NCBI GenBank assembly: GCA_038213375.1
Contig: JBBQTB010000017.1
Span: forward strand, 47,395 to 111,394
DNA length: 64,000 nt
Direction of reading: 5' to 3'
From: JAAUTT01 sp038213375
GTDB taxonomy: Bacteria > Bacteroidota > Bacteroidia > Bacteroidales > JAAUTT01
Within the stretch, counting starts at the first letter, position 1; every line of letters begins with the position of its first letter. The notes under the pieces were generated by a model that had not been told where the DNA came from, did not search any database, and was given only the letters and a program-made list of their open reading frames with translations. The translations under genes were made by a program, and so were the position numbers. This document shows, piece by piece, positions 35,749-43,704 of the stretch.

Positions 35749-38024
35749 TTCGGTATACCTGCGATAAACAATTAAATATGCATCGGGTATGCCTATTTCC
35801 AATACTTCTCTGTTTAACAGTACTTTATTCGTGCCTTGGAACAAAAAAACTTGGTCCGGATGAATTACTATACAGCGGATCAATCATCAAAATTCATAAG
35901 GATACTGTAATTGAGGGTCAACGACAAATTGCATCCCTTTTGCATGACAATGTTTATCCTGAAGTAAATAGCAAGATACTGGGAATACCGGTCAAATTGA
36001 TTGTTTTTAATACGATGGGGAAAGCTCAGCAAAGAAATGGAATAAGAGGTTATCTGAAATATAATTACGGTGAACCCCCTGTATTGATGGAGGATGTTCC
36101 GGTAGATGAAGTGAGAGAGTACCTTGAAGATTTATTGAAAGCCAACGGTTATCTGAATTCGCATATTACTACAGAAATAACAGTGGTGCACTCGGATAAA
36201 AAACGACGCAAAATCATTTATCATTGTTACCTTAATCCACCTTACCACATCCTGAATATTACCAACGGAATAAAAGATACGGCTATTCTGAAACTTATGC
36301 TTTTAAATGCATCTAAAACCGTGTTGAATGCAAATGATCGATACAATTTGGCTAAACTGAAGGAAGAACGGGAACGCATTGATCATCTGCTAAAACAAAA
36401 CGGGTATTTTTATTTTTCACCGGAATATCTAATTTACAAAGCAGACTCCACCATCGGAAAAAGGAAAATTAATTTGAACCTGCAAGTAAAACCGGATATT
36501 GAACCTGCCAATCTTCGTCCCTGGCATGTAAACAGTGTGCTATTAGTAAATAACACTTTTACAGATTCTGTGCCTGACGCCGACAAGGTAACAATTAAAG
36601 GTGTTGATTTAGTGCTGGGTAAAACATTCCGTCCTAAAGCCATTCGTCAATTTGTACTTTTTGAAAAAGATGATCTGTTTACTTATCAGAAATATAACCT
36701 GAGTAATAAAAACCTGTCATCCATTGGAGCTTTTAAGTATACCAATATGGATATTTCTCCTGATTCACTTGTCCAAAACACGCTTAATATTGTGGTTAGC
36801 CTTGTGCCGTATGAACAACGAAATTTTAAAGCGGAAGCGGATATCATCAGCAAATCGAATCATTTTGCCGGTCCGGGTTTGGGAATTAGTCATACAAACC
36901 GTAATTTATTTGGCGGCGCGGAACAATTTACAATTAAGTTGAATGGGAGTTTAGAAGGTTATTTTTACCATGACACCAGTAAATACCTTGGAAACTATAA
37001 TTATGAATTAGAATCTTCTGCTGAATTAACTATTCCTCGTTTTTTGATGATTAGAGCGTCAAAATTTTCACAACAATATATTCCACATACTCATTTTAAA
37101 ATCAATGCAAGATATATCAATCAGATGCAATTCTACCGGATGACATTCTTCAGATTTAATTACGGTTATCAATGGAATGAGACTGAGAGTAAACATCATG
37201 AATTAAATCCGGCAGATATTTCATTTCAACATCTACTAAAGAATACGATGCTTTTTGATACATTACTTTCAAAAAACCCATTGTTGAAACAAAGTTATGC
37301 TGACCAGTTTATGGTAGGCGGAAGCTATTTTTACAAGTATTCTTTACCTGAAAGCAATCCGAAGCGCTTTAAAACTGCTTTTACAGGATCGCTTGAAATT
37401 TCGGGTAATTTGTTATACGGCGCTAATTTGCTATTGGGTAGCAGAAGAACTGAAGGTATGCCTCTTAAACTTTTTGGAGCGGTGTTTTCTCAATTTATTA
37501 AAACCACCATTGATTATCGTATGTATTATAAAACGTCAAACAGTAATACCTTTGTATCCAGAATGTTAATCGGGGTTGGTATGCCTTTGGGGAATTCATC
37601 AGTATTACCTGATATAAAACAATATTACGCCGGAGGCGCAAATAGTATACGTGCTTTTCAAATCCGAACCTTAGGCCCCGGCGGCTATGGCGAGGATAAC
37701 AAAATCCAGGGATTTTTAAATAGAACCGGAGATGTGAGGCTGGAAGCAAATATTGAAAACCGTTATCGGTTTGCAAAACGTTTTGAACTTGCGCTGTTTC
37801 TTGATGCCGGCAATATATGGCTAGTAGAGAATGATCCACTTCGGCCATTGTCTCAATTTAAAATTAATCAGTTTTATCGTCAGCTTGCAGTAGGCTGGGG
37901 GTATGGTTTACGTTACTTGAATGACCTTTTCGTAATCCGCCTCGATGTGGGTAACCCTATTTACTCGCCAATTGCTTTTAGCAGAAAACCAATATTAAAT
38001 CTGGCTGTTGGGTATCCGTTTTAG
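35745..38024 (+). CDS. tamL: TamL: lipidated TamA-like Omp85 outer-membrane protein
   Basis: The 759-residue protein carries POTRA-like repeats in the N-terminal half (about 100-330) and a D15/Omp85 barrel from about 370 to the C-terminal Phe. The barrel has the NSIRAF segment, equivalent to the VRGF lid-lock region, and the end LRLDVGNPIY. A lipobox-like LYSC near residue 30 suggests lipidation, the mark of TamL, the Bacteroidota form of TamA. Either the ATG at 35745 (4-bp overlap with tamB, coupled translation) or the ATG at 35778 (short lipoprotein signal) may be used. It pairs with TamB. Confidence 0.88.
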   Translation: MIRYTCDKQLNMHRVCLFPILLCLTVLYSCLGTKKLGPDELLYSGSIIKIHKDTVIEGQRQIASLLHDNVYPEVNSKILGIPVKLIVFNTMGKAQQRNGIRGYLKYNYGEPPVLMEDVPVDEVREYLEDLLKANGYLNSHITTEITVVHSDKKRRKIIYHCYLNPPYHILNITNGIKDTAILKLMLLNASKTVLNANDRYNLAKLKEERERIDHLLKQNGYFYFSPEYLIYKADSTIGKRKINLNLQVKPDIEPANLRPWHVNSVLLVNNTFTDSVPDADKVTIKGVDLVLGKTFRPKAIRQFVLFEKDDLFTYQKYNLSNKNLSSIGAFKYTNMDISPDSLVQNTLNIVVSLVPYEQRNFKAEADIISKSNHFAGPGLGISHTNRNLFGGAEQFTIKLNGSLEGYFYHDTSKYLGNYNYELESSAELTIPRFLMIRASKFSQQYIPHTHFKINARYINQMQFYRMTFFRFNYGYQWNETESKHHELNPADISFQHLLKNTMLFDTLLSKNPLLKQSYADQFMVGGSYFYKYSLPESNPKRFKTAFTGSLEISGNLLYGANLLLGSRRTEGMPLKLFGAVFSQFIKTTIDYRMYYKTSNSNTFVSRMLIGVGMPLGNSSVLPDIKQYYAGGANSIRAFQIRTLGPGGYGEDNKIQGFLNRTGDVRLEANIENRYRFAKRFELALFLDAGNIWLVENDPLRPLSQFKINQFYRQLAVGWGYGLRYLNDLFVIRLDVGNPIYSPIAFSRKPILNLAVGYPF

Positions 38025-38108
38025 TTGTAAAATCAAAAACGCCAAAGAGGTGGATTTAATACAAAATAGAAGATGGTTGGAAAAAACAAAGTTTTACAAA
38101 GTAATATT
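38025..38108. other. Intergenic DNA after tamL
   Basis: There is no gene or clear terminator between tamL and the MITE-like element. Bases 38103-38108 (AATATT) are the left target duplication. The rest of the 357-bp gap to the next gene is that element and an AT-rich leader (38233-38381) without a recognised promoter. Confidence 0.5.
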
Positions 38109-38226
38109 GAATCTACTCCAAAAAGTAATTATTGATGACAAAAGCCTTGCTTAGTTTTATTAAATTGCTGTAAATCAATGCGTTTTTAAGTCTGAAAAAC
38201 TAAGCAAGGCTTTTCGGAGTGGACTC
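38109..38226. mobile_element. MITE-like element with related ends, copy 3 (118 bp, 6-bp target duplication)
   Basis: The ends GAATCTACTCCAAAAAG and, as complement of the right end, GAGTCCACTCCGAAAAG match each other at 14 of 17 positions and match the ends of the elements at 12871 and 21758. The interior differs: a second perfect 19-bp inverted repeat (38140-38158 and 38196-38214, starting AAAAGCCTTGC). A perfect direct repeat AATATT flanks it (38103-38108, 38227-38232). The shared ends and the 6-bp duplication suggest the same transposase moves both element types. On RNA it would fold into a strong hairpin after tamL. Confidence 0.85.
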
Positions 38227-38381
38227 AATATTATAATCCTAAAAGGTGTGAATCTTATAAATTTGATAAGGAATTGTGTAACTATTTAACAAGGATACAG
38301 CTTACTTTTACTTTTAATTAGCACAGAAAGTAAGCTTATGGTGTGTAATTATTCATAAATTATTTTTATTACCTTATTACT

Positions 38382-39251
38382 TTGAAAACTACTATAAAGG
38401 AATCTAATCGTAAAAGCGAAAGTTCAAAATTGTCGGACATATCTGCTGTTGTTGCCGAAAATAGCAAAGTTTCTGAAAATCATTACTTGTTACGTTTACA
38501 GGAACTGGAAGAACTAAATGTCCAATTGAAAAGCACTCTGGATCAACGTACTAAAAAATTAAATGAAGTTGTTGCAACAAACTCTAAATTTATTTCTATC
38601 ATAGCCCATGATTTAAGAACCCCATTCGTCTCAATTCTAGGTGTACTGGAAATATTAAAAGAAAGCTTAAATGATTACAGTATCATTGAAATCGAAAAGT
38701 ATATTGGTATGGTTTCTAATTCTGCAAATAGATCATTAAACTTACTTGATAACCTTTTGGCTTGGACTATTTCTCAAAATAAAGAGAAAAGTTTCAATCC
38801 GGTTAAGATTAATTTATTTGAATTATTAGTGGATGAGATAGATAGCATGGATACATCAGCCAAACAAAAACAAATTCTTTTAAATCATTCCGTCGCACCA
38901 AATGTGAATGTAACTGCAGATTTACAGATGGTTAAAACAATACTTAGAAATTTAATTAGCAATGCAATAAAATACACCAACAGCGGCGGCGAAATAAATA
39001 TAAGTGCAAGGGAAAGCAATCAATTTATTGAAATAGTAGTGAAGGACGATGGTATTGGAATTTCACTTGAAAATCAGAAGACTCTCTTTAAATCTGACGT
39101 TTATCATACATCCATAGGTACCAAAAGCGAACATGGCACTGGGTTAGGTTTACTAATTTGCACAGAATTTGTTCAATTGCACGGCGGAAATATATGGATA
39201 GAAAGCGAACTTGGTAAAGGATGTGAATTTAAATTTACATTACCAAATTAG
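38382..39251 (+). CDS. Soluble sensor histidine kinase
   Basis: The 289-residue kinase lacks membrane segments. After a short N-terminal coiled coil (about 30-66) comes HisKA with FISIIAHDLRTP (phospho-His76), then HATPase_c with N box NLISNAIKYTNSGG, G1 DDGIGIS and G2 GTGLGLLICTEF. No PAS, GAF or receiver domain is present, so its signal enters by the coiled coil or by a partner protein. The start is a TTG (MKTTIKES). The next gene is a CheB-like methylesterase domain 243 bp downstream; no response regulator is adjacent. Confidence 0.88.
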   Translation: MKTTIKESNRKSESSKLSDISAVVAENSKVSENHYLLRLQELEELNVQLKSTLDQRTKKLNEVVATNSKFISIIAHDLRTPFVSILGVLEILKESLNDYSIIEIEKYIGMVSNSANRSLNLLDNLLAWTISQNKEKSFNPVKINLFELLVDEIDSMDTSAKQKQILLNHSVAPNVNVTADLQMVKTILRNLISNAIKYTNSGGEINISARESNQFIEIVVKDDGIGISLENQKTLFKSDVYHTSIGTKSEHGTGLGLLICTEFVQLHGGNIWIESELGKGCEFKFTLPN

Positions 39252-39292
39252 ATATAAAGTGCAAAATCCCCCTTTTTAACGATGACGGAAGA

Positions 39293-39475
39293 TTATCCTC
39301 GGGCTAAAGTATAAAACATAGCTACGGCAGATGCCAGCATAACCAGAAATGTAATACAAACTACGGTATTGACAACAATCCACTGCGGAAATCACCTAGT
39401 GTATTTCTAATTTAGCTACCTGAAAAACAAATGCAATCACAAATAACCAAATATTGCTTTGGTTGGTATTGCCAA
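39293..39475 (-). pseudogene. Possible decayed membrane-protein fragment
   Basis: On the minus strand two overlapping frames give hydrophobic, protein-like stretches: one reading NIWLFVIAFVFQVAKLEIH then stop, and another, after a shift, QWIVVNTVVCITFLVMLA through AVAMFYTLARG to a TAA at 39293-39295. Joined by frameshifts they would make a two-helix membrane protein end. I do not recognise the family, and AT-rich DNA can give hydrophobic frames by chance, so this is a weak call. No intact start or ORF exists. Confidence 0.2.
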
Positions 39476-39494
39476 ATTAATGAATTGATTAACA

Positions 39495-40091
39495 ATGAAG
39501 GCTATGAGAGGTAATAAAGACTTTCCAATTGTTTGCGTGGGTGGATCCGCTGGTGGTCTTGACGCCTATATCCGGTTATTAAAGCATATGCCCGCCGATA
39601 TGGGCGTTGCTATAGTTATAGTTAATCATTTGAGAACTGTGGCCACCCATCTACACGAGATTCTACCGCAATATACAAAGATGCCGGTTGAACTAATTAC
39701 AGAAAGACTGGATATCAAACCTAACCATGTTTTTATAATCCCGGAACAAAGCGATTTGCATGTTCTAAAGGAGGAGTTCAGGTTAAAGCCAATATCAAAA
39801 CCAAGGGGATGGCCCGACGTAATAACGATTTTTCTTCGCTCCTTAACGAAAAACTGGGACGGTAAACTTATCGCTGTCATTGTATCCGGCTTTGATGGCG
39901 ATGGGGCTGAAGCATTGTGCGGTATAAAAGAAGTGGGAGGCATTACCATCGCTCAAAAGCCCGATACCGCCCTGCAACCGGAAATGCCGATGAGCGCAAT
40001 AGAAACTGGATGCATCGATTTTATTCTTTCACCTGAGGATATCGCCCAAGAGATTATGAGAATTGCCCATCGGGTTGATCAGAAACATTAG
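39495..40091 (+). CDS. Stand-alone CheB-type methylesterase domain protein
   Basis: The 198-residue protein is only the CheB catalytic domain, with no receiver domain. The triad is visible: Ser18 in VGGSAGG, His45 in IVNHLR and Asp136 in GFDGDGAEAL; HVFIIPEQ and GGITIAQ are other family motifs. CheB demethylates or deamidates glutamyl residues of chemoreceptors. No CheR, CheA, CheW or receptor gene lies in the window. In non-motile bacteria such domains occur in CheB/CheR-kinase signalling of unknown output. It follows a soluble histidine kinase gene; a link is possible but unproved. Confidence 0.88.
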   Translation: MKAMRGNKDFPIVCVGGSAGGLDAYIRLLKHMPADMGVAIVIVNHLRTVATHLHEILPQYTKMPVELITERLDIKPNHVFIIPEQSDLHVLKEEFRLKPISKPRGWPDVITIFLRSLTKNWDGKLIAVIVSGFDGDGAEALCGIKEVGGITIAQKPDTALQPEMPMSAIETGCIDFILSPEDIAQEIMRIAHRVDQKH

Positions 40092-40262
40092 ATCCGAATT
40101 TTCTATACTGCTTATAATTCATTCAAATCAAATCGTAAAGCAAAAACTGCAGCATGCATTATCTTTGTAACCTTACAATCAACTGGAAATAATGATGTTT
40201 AATCCTGATTGTTATTCGAAAAAATAAGGTAAGGAAGATGTAATTAAGAATGACATTTAAAT

Positions 40263-40292
40263 ATTTTTCCCACTGCGATGTGATTTTTCCCA
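40263..40292 (+). repeat. Direct repeat ATTTTTCCCA, 20 bp apart, upstream of sigma gene
   Basis: ATTTTTCCCA occurs at 40263-40272 and 40283-40292, 62 bp before the sigma factor start. The 20-bp phase (about two helical turns) would suit a dimeric regulator, but the number of units is low and chance is possible. Confidence 0.3.
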
Positions 40293-40353
40293 TCTACCTG
40301 CGAATAATAGGTATATGAATTATTTTACCTAACTCATCAGCCTAATTATCAAC

Positions 40354-40857
40354 ATGAGTACACTAATTGAAAAGGATGCTTTTTTATCGCTGATCAAGGA
40401 AAATAAAAGGATTATTTATAAGGTGGCAAACTCCTATTGCAGAGATGCTGAGGATAGAAAAGACCTAATTCAGGAGATTATTATTCAACTTTGGAAAGGC
40501 TTCAACCATTATAATGATCAATTTAAGTATTCCACCTGGATGTACAGGATTGCACTGAATGTAGCAATTTCCTTTTACAGGAAGGGTAAAAAGGATTTAT
40601 TGGTTCCACTTAATGAAAGCATAATTGCACTGGTTACCGAAGAAGAACCCGGTGAGCTTGAGGAAAATGTGCGTTTGCTTTATCAATTTATTTATGAATT
40701 AGATGAACTGAATAAGGCATTAATGCTCTTGTATCTGGATAACAATACCCATAAAGAAATGGCTGAGGTGTTGGGTATCTCGGAAACGAATGTGGCGACA
40801 AAAATAGGTCGTATAAAGGAAAAATTGAAAAAAAAATTTTCACTTGTTAACGAATAA
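40354..40857 (+). CDS. RNA polymerase sigma factor, sigma-70 family (ECF)
   Basis: The 167-residue protein has sigma region 2 (about 15-80; RKDLIQEIIIQLWKGF, STWMYRIALNVAISFYRK) and region 4 (about 110-160; THKEMAEVLGISETNVATKIGRIKEKL). It differs from the FecI-like sigma at 13125 and has no SusC/FecR partner. Its stop lies 4 bp before a membrane protein gene that probably encodes its control partner. Upstream, 262 bp hold no gene; TATCTTTG at 40160-40167 is a -7-like match far from the start. Confidence 0.92.
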   Translation: MSTLIEKDAFLSLIKENKRIIYKVANSYCRDAEDRKDLIQEIIIQLWKGFNHYNDQFKYSTWMYRIALNVAISFYRKGKKDLLVPLNESIIALVTEEEPGELEENVRLLYQFIYELDELNKALMLLYLDNNTHKEMAEVLGISETNVATKIGRIKEKLKKKFSLVNE

Positions 40858-40861
40858 AATT

Positions 40862-41515
40862 ATGAACGAGCTCGACTTAATAAATACATGGCAATCGTAC
40901 GACAAAAAACTGGATCAGTTGCTGGAAATAAATTTTCAACAACTTAAAGAAATTCAAACTATAAAGGCAGAATCAAAAATCAATTCCTTCAAAATAAACC
41001 ATGTGATTTTTATGCTAGTGGGAGTTGCCTGGGTTTGGTTTCTTGGATTTCTTGTCTACCATACCTGGTACAGTAAATACTTCTCCATTTCGGTTGGTTT
41101 TATTATCATATTCAATGTTTTTGCTTTAGCCTTTTATTTATATTATATCATAATTCTTAGTACGATAAACATTGCCGAAAGCATTATTGAAACACAACGT
41201 AAGTTGATACGGGTTTACACTTCGTACAATCAGGTAGGCCGTATTTTGCTTTTGCAAACTCCCTTCTATTGCACATGGTGGTATTCTGATGAGTTGGTAA
41301 AAAACGGAGGCTTGGTCTTTTGGACAATTCAATTTGTAATTGTTACTTTATTGACCGCGCTCGCTATATTTCTTTTTTTTAAAATGTCACTTAAAAATCA
41401 ATCCACTAATTGGGTGAAGCGCACAGACAAATTCTTTGGCTCTGAAAAACTACGAAAAGCAATTGAATTCCTAAGTGAAATAAAAGAATTTAAAAAGGAA
41501 AAGGATGTGCAATAG
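40862..41515 (+). CDS. Unassigned three-helix membrane protein, candidate anti-sigma factor
   Basis: The 217-residue protein has a charged N-terminal region of about 45 residues with coiled-coil character (LDQLLEINFQQLKEIQ), membrane segments at about 47-67, 74-100 and 151-173, and a charged C-terminal tail. I do not recognise a named domain; there is no zinc-finger HxxxCxxC anti-sigma motif and no FecR domain. It follows the sigma gene by 4 bp, so the two are surely co-transcribed, and the cytoplasmic N-terminal helix is the natural candidate for sigma binding. That function is inference from context. ATG 40862 is preferred to the TTG at 40844, which lies inside the sigma gene. Confidence 0.8.
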   Translation: MNELDLINTWQSYDKKLDQLLEINFQQLKEIQTIKAESKINSFKINHVIFMLVGVAWVWFLGFLVYHTWYSKYFSISVGFIIIFNVFALAFYLYYIIILSTINIAESIIETQRKLIRVYTSYNQVGRILLLQTPFYCTWWYSDELVKNGGLVFWTIQFVIVTLLTALAIFLFFKMSLKNQSTNWVKRTDKFFGSEKLRKAIEFLSEIKEFKKEKDVQ

Positions 41516-41830
41516 AATGCTTTCTCTCCATCTACTTCAAAGATTAAGCAACCAGTTGCATAGAACTATTTAAAACTGAATCTGAATTAATTGCAACTTA
41601 ATTCGCATTATTTAGTCATTTCGTAATTGTAAAAGGGCCGTTCGTGAGAATAGCCCTTTTTTAATTTATTGGCAACTTGATAATTAGTTTATGATTTATA
41701 CAATAACTTTTCAATTGTGTTGCTAACACTTACTAAAAATAACCCTGAAAACCACGTTTTTAAGCCTTCTATTATAGGGTAAATAATCCCTTCCAACATC
41801 CTGAAAAAAAAGTTATGAACAATATTGTAA
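41516..41830. other. Intergenic region before the dcw cluster
   Basis: It contains the terminator at 41631-41662 and otherwise AT-rich DNA with no supported ORF. The MraZ-type repeats begin at 41831. Confidence 0.5.
41631..41662 (+). terminator. Rho-independent terminator after the sigma/membrane protein operon
   Basis: AAAAGGGC pairs with GCCCTTTT across a loop of about 14 nt and is followed by more T residues, 116 bp after the stop of the membrane protein gene. Confidence 0.75.
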
Positions 41831-41867
41831 AAAGTGGTAAAAAGTGGAGCGAAGTGGTAAAAAATGT
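41831..41867 (+). promoter_or_regulatory. MraZ operator: four 10-bp-spaced heptamers
   Basis: AAAGTGG (41831), AAAGTGG (41841), GAAGTGG (41851) and AAAATGT (41861) follow each other with exact 3-nt spacers. MraZ is known to bind 10-bp-periodic direct repeats in front of its own gene; in Mycoplasma the box is AAAGTG[G/T]. The array ends 33 bp before mraZ and overlaps a TATATTTT sequence that could be the -7 element, so repression by occlusion is plausible. Confidence 0.75.
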
Positions 41868-41899
41868 ATATTTTTACATCGTTTTGTAAGTAATTAGTA

Positions 41900-42373
41900 A
41901 TGACAATATTTATAGGAGATTACACCTGCAAGGTAGACGCCAAAGGTCGCGTAATGTTGCCATCTGCATTCAAAAGACAGATGCCATCAGCTGCTCAGGA
42001 CAAATTTGTCGTTAAAAAAGACATTTACGAAAAATGCCTTGTTCTTTATCCGATGGATGAATGGGAACGACAAAATCAACTAATTCAGCAGAACATAAAC
42101 CCTTATAATAAAGAACATAGTAAGTTTTTACGCGAATATTATAAGGATACCGCCGAAGTAGAATTAGATAGTAATAATCGCTTTCTTATTCCCGCACGTC
42201 TTCTAAATCTGGTGAATATCGACAAAGAACAGGAAGTAATTCTGGCTGGTCAACTTGGTAAAATTGAAATTTGGTCGAAAGATCTTTATGATAAAGCAAG
42301 CAAAGAAGTTGGAGACTTTGGCGAATTGGCTAATAAAATTTTGGGAGGTAAAATAAGTAAACCAAACGAATGA
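41900..42373 (+). CDS. mraZ: Transcriptional regulator MraZ
   Basis: The 157-residue protein contains two SpoVT/AbrB-like MraZ domains with signatures CKVDAKGRVMLP (about 9-20) and VELDSNNRFLIP (about 87-98). MraZ binds DNA as a ring-shaped oligomer and controls the division and cell wall cluster; the repeats at 41831-41867 are its likely operator. It opens the dcw cluster and its stop overlaps the rsmH start (ATGA). Confidence 0.96.
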   Translation: MTIFIGDYTCKVDAKGRVMLPSAFKRQMPSAAQDKFVVKKDIYEKCLVLYPMDEWERQNQLIQQNINPYNKEHSKFLREYYKDTAEVELDSNNRFLIPARLLNLVNIDKEQEVILAGQLGKIEIWSKDLYDKASKEVGDFGELANKILGGKISKPNE

Positions 42374-43287
42374 CAGCATACCATACACCGGTGTTATTGC
42401 ACGAAAGCATTGAGGGTTTGAACATCCGGCCCAACGGTGTGTATGTAGATGTTACATTTGGAGGAGGTGGTCATTCAAGCGAGATATTAAAACACCTCGA
42501 AAATGGCAAACTCATCGCTTTTGATCAGGATTTTGATGCCTCAGAAAATCAAATTGATGATAGTCGGTTATTGTTTTGCAGAGGAAATTTCCGATTTCTG
42601 AAAAATTTCCTTAAATTTAATAGCATTACTAAAATTGACGGATTACTTGCTGATCTTGGAGTTTCGTCACACCATTTCGATACTGTTGAAAGAGGTTTTA
42701 CTTTTCAGGGCAATTCACCGCTGGATATGCGTATGAACCAATCGGCAAAACTTAAAGCCAGTGATGTATTAAACCAATATTCGCAAGATAAGCTTCGAAG
42801 TATTTTTCGTGAATATGGTGAGGTTGATAATGCAGGTAGGTTGGCATCTATTATTGTTTCAGTTCGGTCGCAAACTGATTTCAAAACCAGCAGCGGCTTT
42901 GTTGATGCCATTAGGCCTTGCATACCAAGAGGTTTGGAGAACAAGTATCTCGCGAAAGTCTATCAGGCATTGCGGATTGAAGTAAATCGCGAATTGGAAT
43001 CTCTCAAGTTGATGTTGAATCAATGCATTGAGGTAATGAATCCGGGTAGTCGATTGGTAGTGATTACATATCATTCATTGGAAGACCGGATAGTGAAAAA
43101 CTTTACTAAAACTGGCAATTTTGATGGAAAGGTTGAAAAGGATTTTTTTGGGAATCCTATTTCGCCATTTAAACCATTAAGTAACAAAATAATCATACCT
43201 AACGAACTGGAAATTAATAATAATAGCCGGGCAAGAAGTGCAAAATTACGAATTGCCGAACGAATTGAGGTTAAAAAAAACACCTAG
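42370..43287 (+). CDS. rsmH: 16S rRNA (cytosine(1402)-N(4))-methyltransferase
   Basis: RsmH (MraW) methylates N4 of C1402 in 16S rRNA. The 305-residue protein starts YHTPVLLHESIEGL and has the SAM motif TFGGGGHSSEIL, DGLLADLGVSSHHFD, RGFTFQGNSPLDMRMN and the C-terminal SYHSLEDR-type ITYHSLEDRIVKNF. The start overlaps mraZ, typical of the cluster. Confidence 0.97.
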   Translation: MTAYHTPVLLHESIEGLNIRPNGVYVDVTFGGGGHSSEILKHLENGKLIAFDQDFDASENQIDDSRLLFCRGNFRFLKNFLKFNSITKIDGLLADLGVSSHHFDTVERGFTFQGNSPLDMRMNQSAKLKASDVLNQYSQDKLRSIFREYGEVDNAGRLASIIVSVRSQTDFKTSSGFVDAIRPCIPRGLENKYLAKVYQALRIEVNRELESLKLMLNQCIEVMNPGSRLVVITYHSLEDRIVKNFTKTGNFDGKVEKDFFGNPISPFKPLSNKIIIPNELEINNNSRARSAKLRIAERIEVKKNT

Positions 43288-43656
43288 ATGACCAAAGAGA
43301 AAGAAATAGAATTTATCGATCCGGAAATTGAAAATTCGGAAGAGAAAAAAACATCTTTCAAAGATTTGCTTGATGGTACTATTCTTACACGGAAGAGCAT
43401 CGTAAATCAGTTGCCATTTATATTTTTTTTAACATTTCTAGCTGCCATTTATATTGGCAACAGGTATCATGCTGAGAAAGTAGTTCGCGACTTAACCAAG
43501 CTTCAACAGGAAGTAAAGGATTTACGAGCCGAATCGATTACAAATGCTTCTGAACTTATGTTTATAAGTAAACAATCTGAAGTAATTAAAATGGTTCGGG
43601 GAGCCAATCTTAACCTGGAAGAATCGGTAAAGCCGCCAATTAAAATTAAAAAGTAA
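43288..43656 (+). CDS. ftsL: FtsL-like cell division protein
   Basis: This 122-residue bitopic protein has a cytoplasmic N-terminal part (about 1-42), one membrane segment (about 43-62) and a periplasmic coiled coil (RDLTKLQQEVKDLRAES). It begins right after the rsmH stop and precedes ftsI, the canonical ftsL position; sequence similarity is low, as is usual for FtsL, so position and topology carry the call. It would form the FtsQLB complex. Confidence 0.85.
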   Translation: MTKEKEIEFIDPEIENSEEKKTSFKDLLDGTILTRKSIVNQLPFIFFLTFLAAIYIGNRYHAEKVVRDLTKLQQEVKDLRAESITNASELMFISKQSEVIKMVRGANLNLEESVKPPIKIKK

Positions 43657-43704
43657 CAATTAAAAAGTACTCAGTACTTATAAAAATATTGATTATTAAT
43701 ATTC

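Noticed and set aside
38382..41515. Genomic island or prophage
   Set aside because: No integrase, tRNA attachment site, phage genes or long direct repeats are seen; only a small MITE and a doubtful gene remnant.
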